Of a DNA stretch of 64,000 nucleotides, positions 1 to 10,946 are shown piece after piece; the stretch's first letter is position 1; each line of letters begins with the position of its first letter. Under the pieces are notes generated by a model that saw only the letters and a list, made by a program, of their open reading frames with translations, did not search any database and was not told the origin of the DNA. A program made the position numbers and the translations under genes. The DNA is from Hemileia vastatrix (taxonomy: Eukaryota; Basidiomycota; Pucciniomycetes; Pucciniales; Zaghouaniaceae), in the NCBI GenBank assembly GCA_030280995.1, contig JASXTE010000017.1, positions 10,316,498 to 10,380,497 of the forward strand, in the 5' to 3' direction.

Positions 1-557
1 CATGTTTTATATTTCCCGTATCATAGGTGTATAATTGATTTTGGATTAGGAGATGGAATCATTGAATCAATTTGGAACTCTTTTCATGATAATCACCAAA
101 CAAAAAAAGCTCCTCCAGATTTAGAATCTTGTCACAACTCTACTCATTTTGGCTTCTTATTCCAAATAAGTTGAAAGCTAATACAAAGGATAAATAAGAT
201 AAAAAAATAAGTTAAAAGTAATAACTTAAAAAAAACTTTAGGTAGATCAAAAAAGTTTGGGGATTTGTAAATTTATCCAATATTTTTTATTCTTTCATAA
301 ATTTTTAATAAATAAATCTGATTTTCCAATTTACTAAACTAAAGTAATGAGCCAACAACCTTGTGTTGTATAAACAGTAATCATGATAACATTTAATTTT
401 TTCTTGGGGTTCATCTCACCTATACCTGTGGAAAGTCCCAAACTTAGTTTCTAGACTTGGTCCAAATTTTGGCTTGAGGAATTGTCATTACTTTAAAACT
501 TGTGAATTTTATTTATCTTATTTATTTATTTATTAATTTATGGAATAATATTAAATT

Positions 558-742
558 TTGGTGATTTCCACCCCTTACTTCACTAAAATTCAGGGGAGGG
601 TATTGCCAAATTTCTAAATCAGACATGGAAAATTGATGACTTAGAAAAAAATTTTGATACCCACCCCTTGCTTCAATAAAATTCAGGGAAGGGTATTGTC
701 AAATTTTTCAAACAGATATAGAATTTTGTCAACTTAGCTCTC
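558..742. repeat. tandem duplication of a ~95-bp unit
   Basis: Two diverged adjacent copies share the sequence CACCCCTTrCTTC, the stretch AAATTCAGGG(G/A)AGGGTATTG and a following AAATTT. The first copy lies at about 560-650 and the second at about 655-742. The rest of 1-1000 is AT-rich with no coding signal that I can support. Confidence 0.6.
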
Positions 743-1606
743 TTTATAAATGCAAATTGGTGGTGATAAGATAAAATTATGTTGGTGATGAGGATTTTTT
801 CTCAAGTTTCAGTATTATTTTGCCATCTGTAATTCCAAATGTGCAATATTTTAGAGTCCAGTAAGGAAAAATGGTGTTATCATAATCTCATGATATAAAC
901 ATTTTTGATAAAATTAAAATTAGCTATCAAAGTTGTTTTCCAAAAAATTAATCAAAAAACAATTAAAAAATTAAAAAATTAAAGTAATTTTTTTATGTAT
1001 TCATCTGATTGGCTATTTTTTATACATTTTGTAATGATTTCTTTTTTTTAAAAACTTTCTTGTTTTTCCAATTCACAACTGGCCATTTCTCTTTGAAATT
1101 CACAGTCTTTTGTTTTCTCCAAGCAAAGGTGAGCTCTTTCCATCTCCTCTGCCTCAAATTTTGCCTTTTCAAAATTTGATTGAAGCAAAAAAAAATTTCC
1201 TCAAAATCTAAGGACTGTTCATCTTTCATTATCATATTATAAAACATCATCTTCTCAAATTCAAGGTAATTTTTTGCAATAGAGAATTTTTCTTAAAATA
1301 TTGAATAGAAAAAAATAAATATGTTATTGAAGATGATATATAGTGATGGAATCTTACTTATATCTTTTTTCTCAAAATAATTATCAAGGGAGGATAAAGA
1401 GGTGGTTGAAGTATTACCACCCTTTAAAAGATGGTTCAAGTTCATTGAAGTTGAAGCCCAATGCTTTAGTTTGGATTTTGAGCTAGAGAGTTCAGGAAGT
1501 TCATCTAAAGTAGCTTGAAAAGCAGGATTGTCATTTCTGGAATCATTATTCTTTTTAGAAATTTGAGTTTGAGTAGGAGGAGACTATAAAAGAAAGAATG
1601 AGAAAT

Positions 1607-2135
1607 TTAGCAATGAATTGAAGAAAAAATGGAAATTAAACATACATTAAAATTTTGGGGCTCTGAGGACTCAGATCTACTCCAAAATAATTTTTCTTCT
1701 TGATAGTCAGGATCATCTAATTGTTCTTCTTGATAGTTGGGATCATCTTCAGGTGAGCTATGGTTAGAAGTTGGAGGGGATTGATTTCCTTGTGTTTCAG
1801 GTGTGTTGGGAGGATTATTGGCTTGTTGAGATCCAGAGGGCATATCCTTAGTAGTATCATGTATAAACCAAGGGTTGACATCAACTTGGGAACCAAAATG
1901 ATTATCCATTTCCTCGTAGAAAGGACACATGACATTGAGCATTTCTGAAACAGTAGTTATTCCAATCTCCAAATCATCATCATCAATGCTAAAGCCAGTG
2001 GAAGTGGAAGTGAAGTGGGCCTTCTTATATTTAGATTGATAACTTTTGAACCTCTCCTTCATTTGCTTAGGATTGGTGTTGATTCTCCCTTTTGTTTTCT
2101 TTTTTACTTCATTTTCCATCAACAAAAAGCAATTG
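1607..2135 (-). CDS. Myb/SANT-like DNA-binding protein of Harbinger element (copy 1)
   Basis: The protein resembles the Myb_DNA-bind_3 (Myb/SANT-like) domain found as the accessory ORF of PIF/Harbinger transposons, where it recruits the transposase to the termini. Visible features are a basic segment (KGRIN..PKQMKERFKSYQSKYKK), a TSTSTGF motif where the family has an SGF-type motif, an acidic DDDDLEIG run, and a CPFYEEM segment. The C-terminal third is low-complexity, rich in S/P/N/E, with repeated DPxYQEE. A second diverged copy sits at 21748-22302. The initiator is probably the Met of MENEVKKK; residues upstream look non-homologous. The N-terminal exon may be missing. Assignment is from motif memory, not from a search. 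Confidence 0.5.
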
Positions 2136-2501
2136 ACCTTTGATGAAGGTGGACTTCTGATTTGGTGAAGTTGAAAACATAAAAAAAGGAAGGAAAAAAA
2201 CATGCCTGTTTAAAATTTCAAAATATAATGTTTCAAATCTCACTGAGGGGTGTGTGCTGAGGATTGATGACAGGATTGAGGTTTGATTGTCACATGTGGA
2301 AGGGATGGGGTAGGCAAGGAAGGGATGATGTGGCCAACATGTGGTTGTGAAAAAAAATTGGGAAAAAAGTGCTGAGTTGAAGTCATAACTGACACCCATT
2401 TTTGAAATAAGTTACTTTTTTTCAAAATTTAAGTGCTGATTTGCTTTGAAATCTGCACTTAATTTAAGTGCGGATTTGCCCAAACTGACACCCCCTATTG
2501 A

Positions 2502-2654
2502 GATTATCAGCCTAAATCACTTGAAGAACTTCATGAATCCACTCAACAAGCTTGGCAGGACATACCTGAAGACGACTTGATGGGTTTGGTGGCCTCTATG
2601 CCTAATAGAATGAAGGATGTTATCAAATATGGAGGTGCATCCTGTTTCTGGTGA
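2502..2654 (+). pseudogene. Tc1/mariner transposase C-terminal fragment
   Basis: A 50-codon open stretch ends in TGA and reads as the last helix region of a Tc1-type transposase: a LEELHESTQQAWQDIP segment, then LVASMPNRMKDVIKYGG and a terminal FW. In the family this corresponds to the conserved W..I..........SMp.R...Vi...G tail. The catalytic core is absent because a Harbinger terminus abuts it at about 2496. It is a fragment with no initiation codon. Confidence 0.7.
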
Positions 2655-3180
2655 AAAAAGTAATTTTTTTTTTCAAAATTTTTTTTGCTCTATTTCTTTA
2701 TCAAGAGGAGGTTTTTAAATGGTGAAACTGGTGAATTTTTCATCTTATTAGTTGGGTGACATAAAAATTTTTCTTTTTCAAAAATTCTAAATTAAAAGTA
2801 TACATGCAATAAAGTTATGATACGTTTTTCGAGAAACCAAAATAAGAAGCTAGAGAATCAGGATTTTAAGTTTGACCAAAATCTGATATAAATTGAGTTA
2901 TTTATTGATGAATATTAACTTTCAGTTATAATAGGCCAGAACTGTACCTTAGGGAATCTACCTCCATGTCAGTAAAAAATAAGTATATAATTGCATTTTA
3001 CTTGGTCATTTAATAATGAATTTCAATATTCAACTGCCCTATGCAGTATCTTTTACTAATCACCACATTTAGTTAATATTCAACCCTGAGACTTTGGCAG
3101 TCATTAGGTAAACCTTGACTGCTAATTTTTTGTGCATGCCATTCAATGCTCACTTGGTACGAAAGAATAAGAGTATATTA
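2655..3180. other. AT-rich intergenic, nothing recognised
   Basis: No ORF, RNA or repeat structure that I can support. Poly-T and poly-A runs are scattered near 2665-2690. Confidence 0.4.
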
Positions 3181-3870
3181 TTTCCTACGTGTGTTTAGAG
3201 AACACGTTTTCTAGTGGTTTCTCGGCATATTTTAGTAATTGAGGCTTGGAGTGTGTATGTTAGCAGTGTCAGCACTTTGTCTGGAGTGAACCACGTAATA
3301 TTTCATTACTCACCTATGGTAGCAGTGTCAGTGCTTCGTCCGGAGTGAACCGGAGTTAGACACGTCAGCTGCACCACAGACTATATACACGTTATGTACT
3401 TAACAATCACTTAGCTACTATCACACTACACGTAACAGTGTGCAGTCAGTTGTGTAAAATAGTGAAAATCAATAAAATTTGGTGATGAGTAGTGAATATA
3501 GTGAATTGAAAAGATAATGTGTGAAATGGTGGTGGAATCAAGGGTGTGATTTGAGCAATGCAAAATGAAAAAAAATTGGCAGGGAGAGGTGCAAGTTAAT
3601 GAAGTAAAGTAAGTATCTGTAAGTATATATAGTTACTTGTACCCAACATTTACCGAAATGAATAGCTAATTTGAGGTGTAAATGACATGGTGCCAGAATA
3701 TGCATCAAAGTAATAGTTAAGTATGCATGGAGTGGGGTGTTACCGACACGGTGGTAGATGCCTTTAGGCTTATAAATACTCTATCATTGGAATAATGAAT
3801 ATCATCCTTCCTGAAGAAACAACAAAGTTCTCATAACTTTTACTGGACTCATGGTACAGCCTGGCTGACA
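3180..3870 (+). repeat. LTR-like segment ending in CCTGGCTGACA
   Basis: The right end carries CTGG(A/G)CTC...ACAGCCTGGCTGACA, which recurs at 23126-23172 (minor differences), so it is a repeat-family terminus and ends in CA as LTRs do. A TATA-like TATAAATA lies near 3771 and could be the LTR promoter. Inside, a ~32-bp unit with GTAGCAGTGTCAGyrCTTyG and GGAGTGAACC occurs twice (about 3260-3292 and 3319-3351). The left boundary could not be fixed, and no internal gag or pol follows, so this may be a solo LTR or a truncated 5' end. Confidence 0.4.
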
Positions 3871-3955
3871 CTATCCTTCTATTTTTTAGTGTTTTCCCTT
3901 TCCCCCTATTAAGCTAGCAGTATCTCTTGCTTGTGACCGGCCTCCACTGATGAAA

Positions 3956-4090
3956 GTGTTAGATTATACCCTTGCTTTTTCCTGCTGTAAAGGTTGGTGT
4001 TAGATTCATATTACTATTTAATTCAATAGAGGTTAGCGTTAGATTACCATTACTTTTCCTCATTCTTGAAGATAGCGTTATTGTTCTGGT
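3956..4090 (+). repeat. ~40-bp tandem repeat, G(T/C)GTTAGATT units
   Basis: GTGTTAGATT or GCGTTAGATT starts at about 3956, 3997 and 4036, with a partial GCGTTATTG at about 4075. The spacing is close to 40 bp each time. The array lies just downstream of the LTR-like end at 3870, where an LTR element would have its leader. Confidence 0.55.
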
Positions 4091-4099
4091 AGCTGGTTA

Positions 4100-4950
4100 A
4101 GGTGGAAGTGGCCAAATGAGACTTAAAATAAAAAGTTGGCCTCCGAAGAAGCAAAAAAGGTGGTCCCTTTAAGGCCTCCCAAGAATTTTCAAGGAGATGA
4201 TAACTTGATGAAAACTCGGATCTTTAAGCCGAGCTTTCCAGTGCAATTATACTTTTCTGGCCGTGACTTTTGGAGCCAAGCTGAGTGAGCTTGTGGATGC
4301 TAATCAGTTTTCAGAAGGATGTCCATACTCTTGGTGTCTTAGGACAAAAAAACAACATACTTTTCCCCTGAGATTTGTGGCTATGTTCGCATTACAACTC
4401 TCCGCGCAAAAATAAATATTCAATTGACTGATCATTCATAACACAGCGCGAAGCACAAGAACAGTAATCTGATCCTGTATGTTGTATCGGAGTGAAATTC
4501 GTTTCTTTAGGGATTCCAATAATTATTATAAAAATTTAACAATTATCATTTCGCCTTCATCGTGTAAAGATGAGACAGTAAGAAGAAAAGGATAAGCAAG
4601 ATTATTCCCCAAAAAAACATTTTTCTATCCAACAATGATTCCTGGGTGAGTTTACGGTTCATTGAAGATGTATAATGTTTTATTATGTTTGGCACTACTT
4701 TGTTGACACAGCGTACCAAAAACCGTGGATTAGGCCAGATTCACATTGAGTTGGTCCATGTTTGGTACCAATCTGACATATAAACTACAGTAAAATCTCC
4801 TTATGTAAATGAACTCAAAACAATTGATTCAATTGAGGTTTATGTGTGGATTCCGGAAACGTACATGCAGCAACTCAATGAGGAGGTTCTTGATACCTCG
4901 GCTATTTGTGCGCAGTGTGAATTTTGTGACTAGAAATGTGTAGTTAAGAT
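4100..4950. other. intergenic, nothing recognised
   Basis: No conserved coding frame found. Sequence composition is less AT-rich than the flanks near 4130-4330, so a decayed gag remnant downstream of the 3870 LTR-like end is possible but not supported. Confidence 0.3.
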
Positions 4951-4953
4951 ATA

Positions 4954-5148
4954 CAACTATTTGAGAAAAGCTTGTGGCTTATTGGAAAAACTTCCTTTTC
5001 CTATTCTCACCAGAAAGTGAGTTTAGATCAGCTTATCTTGAGGCATTGGGATTGGGAGTTTGCGAGAACCCAAACACATATTTTTGTCAGGGGGAAAGTG
5101 AAAAGAAGAAACTCAGGATTCGGTAAGGTTTTCTCAAGTATGTAGCTG
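4954..5148. mobile_element. hairpin MITE copy (divergent), in transaldolase promoter region
   Basis: The left end reads TA|CAACTATTTGAGAAAAGCTTG and the right end AAGGTTTTCTCAA...TAGCTG, which are inverted versions of each other and match the ends of the 121-bp hairpin elements at 58303 and 58591. The middle is diverged and longer (195 bp in total). Confidence 0.5.
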
Positions 5149-5276
5149 TTCTTTTTTTTTTGGTAGAGTGCGTAACATGTTTCTTGACCGAAGGGACAGG
5201 TCGTCAGGTGACGTGAGTTAAATGATCGATCACATCAGCCACGTGCCTCGTGCTGCCCCAACGTTTTTTACAGGGG

Positions 5277-5284
5277 TATTTAAG
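5277..5284 (+). promoter_or_regulatory. TATA-like box of transaldolase gene
   Basis: TATTTAAG lies about 75 bp upstream of the proposed first coding bases, at a typical distance for a short 5' UTR. An out-of-frame ATG at 5291 follows it. Inference only. Confidence 0.35.
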
Positions 5285-5357
5285 TTGGCCATGTCTCGAG
5301 CTTGGTGGTCAGGTCTGGAAACTTCGACCAACATCTCGTTTGATTTTACTTTCAAAG

Positions 5358-6799
5358 ATGTACGTCCTTCCTATTGATCCGGTTGACTCATCTAAATCGT
5401 TAATGGCTAGATTTTTCTCGTAGGACTACTGCTTTAGATCAGCTCAAACAATACACCACCGTGGTGTCTGACTCGGGTGATTTCGAAAGTGAGTCTTTGA
5501 TTTTGGTTTTGACGGCCGGGTTACTTAAGTTTTCTCTGAGCAGGTATTTCCCAATATAAGCCTCAAGTAAGCTCTGTCTCTATCTCTGTAATCTATTCAT
5601 CATCCGAATGCTAACTCAATCTCCAATCTAACGTACAGGATGCCACAACAAATCCTTCCCTAATCTTGGCTGCGGTCAAAAAGGCGTCTTATGCCAAAGT
5701 GATTGATGTGGCGGTCAAGTACGGAAAATCCAAAGGAGGGTAAGCGTTTACTGGATGTCCTGAAGATAATAAATCCGTACTCACCTGATGCTTCTCATTT
5801 CTGCGTAGTTCACTTGATGAGCAAATTGATGCAACAGTTGATCGGCTCCTAGTTGAGTTTGGAAAGGAGATCTTGGCTATTATTCCTGGGCGTGTCTCCA
5901 CCGAAGTGGATGCCAGATTCTCGTTTGATAAAGAAGCCACCAAAGCCAAGGCAAAACATCTGATTGCCCTATACAAGGAGCTTGGAATTCCAAAGGAACG
6001 TATATTGATCAAAATTGCGTCAACATGGGAAGGAATCCAAGCTGCAAGGGAACTAGAGAGAGATGACCAAATACATTGCAACTTGACCCTTCTTTTCGGT
6101 TTTGGTCAAGCTGTTGCTTGCGCAGAAGCTGGTGTTACTTTAATCTCACCTTTTGTTGGTCGTATCTTGGATTGTGAGCAAGTTTTTTTATTATCTCTTA
6201 ATCTCTGCATTCACTTTACTACTTTGTTTTATGCAGGGCACAAAGCCAAAAATCCGGATGGTAAGTTTGATGGCCCTAACGATCCTGGTGTTCAATCTGT
6301 CCAGAAAATCTACCGTTATTATAAACAAGAAGGATACAAGACTATTGTCATGGGAGCATCATTCCGTAACGTGAATCTCATTTTTTTTTATTTTTGTAAT
6401 AAATTCACGAAAACAGAGGGGATATCAATCATTCTTATAGACTGGAGAGATTGAAGAGTTAGCTGGTTGCGACTTCTTAACTATTTCACCAAGCTTGCTG
6501 GATGAGCTTCACAAGTCGAATAAAAAAATTGAGCAAAAGCTTTCCGTCCAATCTGGTAAGTGGTTTCCCTTACATCATGTATTTTTTGGAGATTTGCCCT
6601 TAGCAATTTATTTGTTGTTTCAGCAACGAGCGGTGAAAAAATTCCTAAAGTTTCATTCATCAACAATGAACCTGAATTTAGATGGGCTTTGTTGCAGGAT
6701 GCTATGGCGTGGGATAAATTACACGAAGGAATTAAGAAATTTGCTGAAGATTCTGAAACCCTCAAAAGCTTGTTGAAAGAAAAAATACAAGCGTCTTAG
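5358..6799 (+). CDS. TAL1: transaldolase, complete, 8 exons
   Basis: Transaldolase moves a dihydroxyacetone unit between sedoheptulose-7-phosphate and glyceraldehyde-3-phosphate in the cytosolic non-oxidative pentose phosphate pathway. Exons that keep one frame and yield 326 residues are 5358-5359, 5424-5488, 5544-5566, 5639-5739, 5809-6173, 6237-6370, 6441-6555 and 6624-6799; all introns are GT-AG and 55-72 nt. Key residues fall at family positions: Asp17 (VVSDSGDF), Glu96 (STEVDAR) and Schiff-base Lys132 ([10 protein letters not shown]), the numbering of E. coli TalB. Signature motifs [17 protein letters not shown] and [10 protein letters not shown] are intact. The start is odd: the in-frame ATG exists only if an intron (5360-5423, donor GTACGT, acceptor CGTAG) splits AT|G. 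Without it an in-frame TAA lies upstream with no Met. No frameshift or stop elsewhere. Length and motifs make the identity near certain; the first exon is inference. Confidence 0.93.
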
Positions 6800-7492
6800 A
6801 TTTTTGTAACTAATTCATGAGAGGCTTCACCTAAACTGCTGGGGAACTTGTGTATACAATTTCAGTGCGGTACATCACCCTTCTTGATACATTTTGATAA
6901 AAAAATCAAATTTTCAATCTCATCTGAGGTATTGCAACACTGTTTAAGAATGAGGTGAAAGTCTTATTTTGGTTATACCATTGTAAAAAATTGAAAACCT
7001 AACAATTGATTAACAAAAAAAAAAAAAAAAAAAAAAAACATACTCTTTCCACCCCTCCTCTCCCCTCTATTTTAAATAAAGAAAAAAAGGCCCATTTCAA
7101 TTTATTTACTCTGATGTGAAACTAACAAATACTCATTTTGACATAACACTACAGAGGATGATGATCAACTTGAGCAAAGAAAAAGAAAAGAAGAGGAAAG
7201 GAAAGGAAAGGAGAGCAAAAACCTTCATATTTTTTATTCAAAGGTCACCAATAAAAAAAATATTGGTATCTGAAAGCATCTTGAATGTATGATACGTATC
7301 TCAACCCTTGATTTGATCTCAAAGTCAGCTCAGCTTTATAAACCTGTAAAATTTTGTTGAGCCATGTATAACATATATATATATATATTGAGCATTAAAC
7401 ATATCACACTACAATAAAATGTTTATTTCGTCTTGGGGGCGCAACAATGGCACAACGATTGCGTAACAGTTAAGTGAGAATTATTCTTTCTT

Positions 7493-7577
<85 letters not shown>

Positions 7578-8779
7578 CACTTTAATGTCTTAGGAAGGTC
7601 ATAATAAGCGCAACAGCAAACAAACAAAAAAAAAAAAACAAAAAAAACAAAAAAAAAAATAAAATAAAAATAAAAAAAAAACAAAAAAAAAAATAAAAAA
7701 AAAAAAAAAACAAAAACAAAACAAAAACAAAAAAAAAAAAAAAAACAAAAAAAAATAAAAAAACAAAAAAACCACTTTTGGTTTTGTTTTTTCCAAACTG
7801 TTGCTTTAATTCTTACGCCTTCATGATGAACCAACCCTATTATATATCCTATATGTACCCCTATTATTCTCTCTAGGTGTTGTTAAGATATTAAACATCT
7901 GAATTTGTTTTGAGTAAAATGAGTAAATCAAAATCAAAATTAACTGGGTGAAAAGAATGGGATAAGATGCAATTTATAATATATAATAATAAATAAAAAA
8001 AAAATAAAAAAATAAAAATTGAATTCATGAATTAGCGCTTTGGGAGGGTTGGTTGTTGTGTGAGAAAAAAATAAAAAATAAAAAGTAAAAAATAAAAAGT
8101 AAAAAGTAAAAAGTAAAATAAAATAAAAAGTAAAAAAAATAAATAAATAAAATAAATAAATAAAAAAAAATAAAAAAAAAAAGTAATAAAAATAAAAAAT
8201 AAAAATAAAAAATCTTTTTTTTAACAATGATACTCATTTGACTAGTATTTAATATATATATATATATATATTGTGGAGAATGATGCCTTTTCAGAACCAA
8301 GAAAAGTTCTCTAAAGGGACCAGAGGCTAGACTATAATCATATACATGATGGGAGCCTAGCTAAGTACATAATGAGGGTGAAACTCATAACATATATGAA
8401 CAATGAATTAGTTTGAAAAAAAAGAAAAGAAAAAATTTTAAATATATTTTTTGTCAGACATTACAGGGTATGAAAAAAAAAAAAAAAAAATAGAATTAAA
8501 AATCACAACAAAAAATGATCTTCTGTAGACGCTACATGGGCTTCCCAATATTTTTTGTGCTTTGCAATTCCTCTCCTGTAAATTCACACCTCTACCCATG
8601 AAATCATTATTTTTCTTTCTTTTTCTTTTTTTTTTTAGACAAACAAGAGACAAGGGATTGATATAAAAGGATCTATTTACTAATTAGTAGCAACAAAAAA
8701 TGCGGACAGACCGGAAAAAAAAAAAAAAATGAAATCACTCTTGGTGAGCACAACATGATATTCACATTATCATCCAGGC
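6800..8779. other. intergenic, A/T low complexity between transaldolase and SPP 3' ends
   Basis: The two host genes are convergent and separated by about 2 kb of low-complexity DNA: a pure A run near 7015-7038, a (TA)n near 7372-7388 and 8250-8270, the poly-T tract described separately, and purine-rich AAAAATAAAA arrays at 7990-8215. Open frames here translate to homopolymeric Phe/Lys strings and are not genes. Confidence 0.7.
7489..7775. repeat. long poly-T tract followed by A-rich tract
   Basis: About 78 consecutive T (7498-7575) and then, after about 45 bp, an A-rich block interrupted by single C or T (7618-7771). The two blocks are near-complementary and could fold into a long hairpin; slippage or assembly artefact is possible. 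Confidence 0.8.
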
Positions 8780-10683
8780 TTAATGGCCACCTATTGATTT
8801 TTTCTTTTTCTTGTTTTGGACTCCTTGTGAAGTCAAACGTAGTCCATCCTTAGATGCCAGTCCTGTTGTTTCGGATGCACCCCCTGAGGTCCAATCATCA
8901 GACTCTCCAGGAGAAGCTTCACCAGATGGAACTGTTGTCGAACGATTTTCAGGTACTGGAGTGGCAGATCTAGACTCTGCTTTTTTGATTGGGCTGGATG
9001 ACGCTTGAGAGCCATCAAGTTTGCTGCCACTTTCTTCTACTTTTTTTTCATCATCTTCACCATCTTGCCATCGCCAATATTCGGTAGTATCGCCTTGAAT
9101 TAATGCAAGTAATAAAACACTTCCGGTACATGCAGGGCTCAAGTATCTATTTTAAGTGAAAATATAACACATATCACAACAATTCTCAGAGAGTGATTAC
9201 TAGGGTGAGATGAAGAGAAACGCACAAAAGAGCAGGCTGGGCAGCGTGAAAGACATGCATGACCACTATAGTTGTGAAGAGGCCAACAATGTAGGATATC
9301 ATGCAAGTATAAAAATAAGGCCGAGGAAAATTGGCAGTTGGTGAAAGCAATGGTTGTTTTTTAGTTTCAGGAGTCTTAGCTGAAGCTTTTAATAAAGAAT
9401 ATGATCTTTTGTAATCGTAGCGAAGACACAGCGCAACAAAACAACCGGGCATCACGATATCGCCTGTGGGAAGACTTATCAATACTTGAAAACGTAAACT
9501 TTATTCAGAAGAAATCTCAAACCCAATCCAAGCATGGTAAAGTCTTTCTGATTAGTGGAAAAGAATTGGCTGAGTTCTCTTGGCCAGGTGATCTTGACGG
9601 GCGCGTCTAATAATATCATATAGATGAAAATAAATATAATTGACTTGAATGCGAAAATCATAGTCGCTAAAACTTGCCAAAATTTTTGGCCACATTAACC
9701 ATGACGCTTTCGCCAAATGCATGAGACGAGCCAAACACCCACCAAATGTCATAACTGATGAGAAACGTATATAAATCATGTGAAAAAACAGAAACATCAA
9801 AAATGAGCAAACAGCCTTCAACGGAAAATGGCGGAGGGCGCACAGAAACAGTCCACCAAGGAGAACAGTGCCAGTTTTGAAGCTATCGAGTTTAAGAAGA
9901 TTGATAGCATTGAATGCAAATGAGAGAGCAAACAGATTGCTCAATGGCCAAAATTTGGTCCACCACTGTACAGCACTTAGGATGACGCTAAGGATAAGAT
10001 AGGCAATGTGCCAATCTGTGAAGCGCAAGGAAAAAAGGACTGATGCGGGACTTTCGGTGAGACGAAGCTTGTATTTTTTCTGCTTGGACCAGTAAGAAGG
10101 GCTGAGAATGGAGCGGGTCACTGAAACAAGCATTCTGGCCAAAGCCCCAGAACCCATGATGGAGAAGTAGATGGAAAAAAACAGATTGATGTATTTCTTG
10201 TCGACATACTTGAATACGAGGTAAAGACCTAACAAAGCACACGATCCACTGAGAGTAGGTAATGAAGGGTGAGGATGAGATCATAGGTGAACATGAAGGC
10301 GAAGGTGAAGACATACAGAACCGGGAACCAATAGGCATCTTCACTTGTGAGACGTTCCACTTCTTCCTCCTCATCATCGGAAGAGTCGTCATCATCAGCA
10401 GAGGTGCGTGTGCGGTTCTTTCGGATGATGGGAGCCTAAAGAAGAAGAATAAGAAAAAGAAGAAGAAAAAAAAAAGAAAAAAAAAAGGAGAGTGAGGCTA
10501 GCAAGTGGAACGGAGAGCCGACGAAGAACACAAACCTTGACGGAGGCATGAGAAGCGAACCAGATTGGAACGACTGCCGAGATCTGTAAGACAGGAGAAG
10601 TGAGTTGTGGAGAATCAAAAGAAGAAGACGAGGACACGACTCCATACACCGATAGCCAGATAGGCCTGGAAGATTGGATTCAT
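8780..10683 (-). CDS. SPP: signal peptide peptidase (presenilin-type intramembrane aspartyl protease), complete, 8 exons
   Basis: SPP cleaves remnant signal peptides and other type II membrane anchors in the ER membrane; fungal homologues are linked to ER and sterol regulation. One frame of 457 residues is kept by exons 10648-10683, 10536-10583, 10317-10435, 9844-10248, 9678-9754, 9523-9606, 9226-9463 and 8780-9146. Both catalytic motifs are present: YD at Asp205 (LYDIWWVFG) and GxGD at Asp258 (GLGDIVMPG). The QPALLYL motif (332-338) is perfect. Conserved KYVDKKYIN and LDSFKTGTVLLGGLF flank the core. An acidic loop (DDDDSSDDEEEEVE) lies between the first two membrane segments. The tail is Ser/Thr/Pro-rich and ends in a lysine run, KKKKKSIGGH. 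Intron 5 (9607-9677) has a GC donor (GCAAGT). No stop or frameshift. Start chosen because MNPIFQAYLAIG splices in frame at GTATGG. Confidence 0.93.
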
Positions 10684-10946
10684 TTGTGATGGTTGTTTTG
10701 AGAAGGAATGGAGGGAGGGGAGGGATACTTTTATCAGAAGGTGATGTGGCAGTTGGTTTCAGCAACGTGGACCATTTCACTTCCCTCCACGCTACATCTT
10801 GCCAAACACTCTGCCCTCCAGTCTGTTTCATGGTTGGGTCTGTCTGAAGCTCAGAACAGACTAACGGGTTTGGGAAAAACTACAACCTCAACTTATATAC
10901 CATCAATGCACCACAAATAGACTAGTAGAAATCCAATCAACCGATA
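10684..10946. other. SPP upstream region and truncated edge of Tc1 element
   Basis: G-rich stretch GGAGGGAGGGGAGGG near 10708-10722 lies just upstream of the SPP start. No TATA box is obvious. The Tc1 sequence begins somewhere between here and 10947 without a recognisable left inverted repeat. Confidence 0.3.

Larger units (their letters stand above)
1..2490 (-). mobile_element. PIF/Harbinger-like element, right part (copy 1)
   Basis: The segment from about 1010 to 2490 is homologous, base by base, to about 21190-22990, which is the right part of a better delimited Harbinger-like element. Shared landmarks are a minus-strand Myb/SANT-like gene, the sub-terminal repeats built on TTAAGTGC, and the terminal GACACCCCCT followed by ATT. 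The right terminus is therefore placed at 2496 or slightly before. The left end and transposase lie outside the window or are lost, and homology is not evident before about 1000. The element end directly abuts a Tc1 transposase tail, so it probably inserted into a Tc1 copy. Confidence 0.6.

Noticed and set aside
5291..5423. ATG at 5291 as transaldolase start
   Set aside because: Its frame (MSRAWWSG) does not join the transaldolase frame with or without the first intron; at most an upstream ORF.
5689..6081. 130-codon minus-strand frame opposite transaldolase
   Set aside because: Antisense shadow of well conserved transaldolase exons 4-5.
7574..8300. Phe-rich minus-strand frames
   Set aside because: Translation of A/T homopolymers and AAAAATAAAA arrays; no protein character.
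9988..10395. 135-codon minus-strand frame over SPP exons 3-4
   Set aside because: Out-of-register shadow: it crosses the proven intron and lacks SPP motifs.
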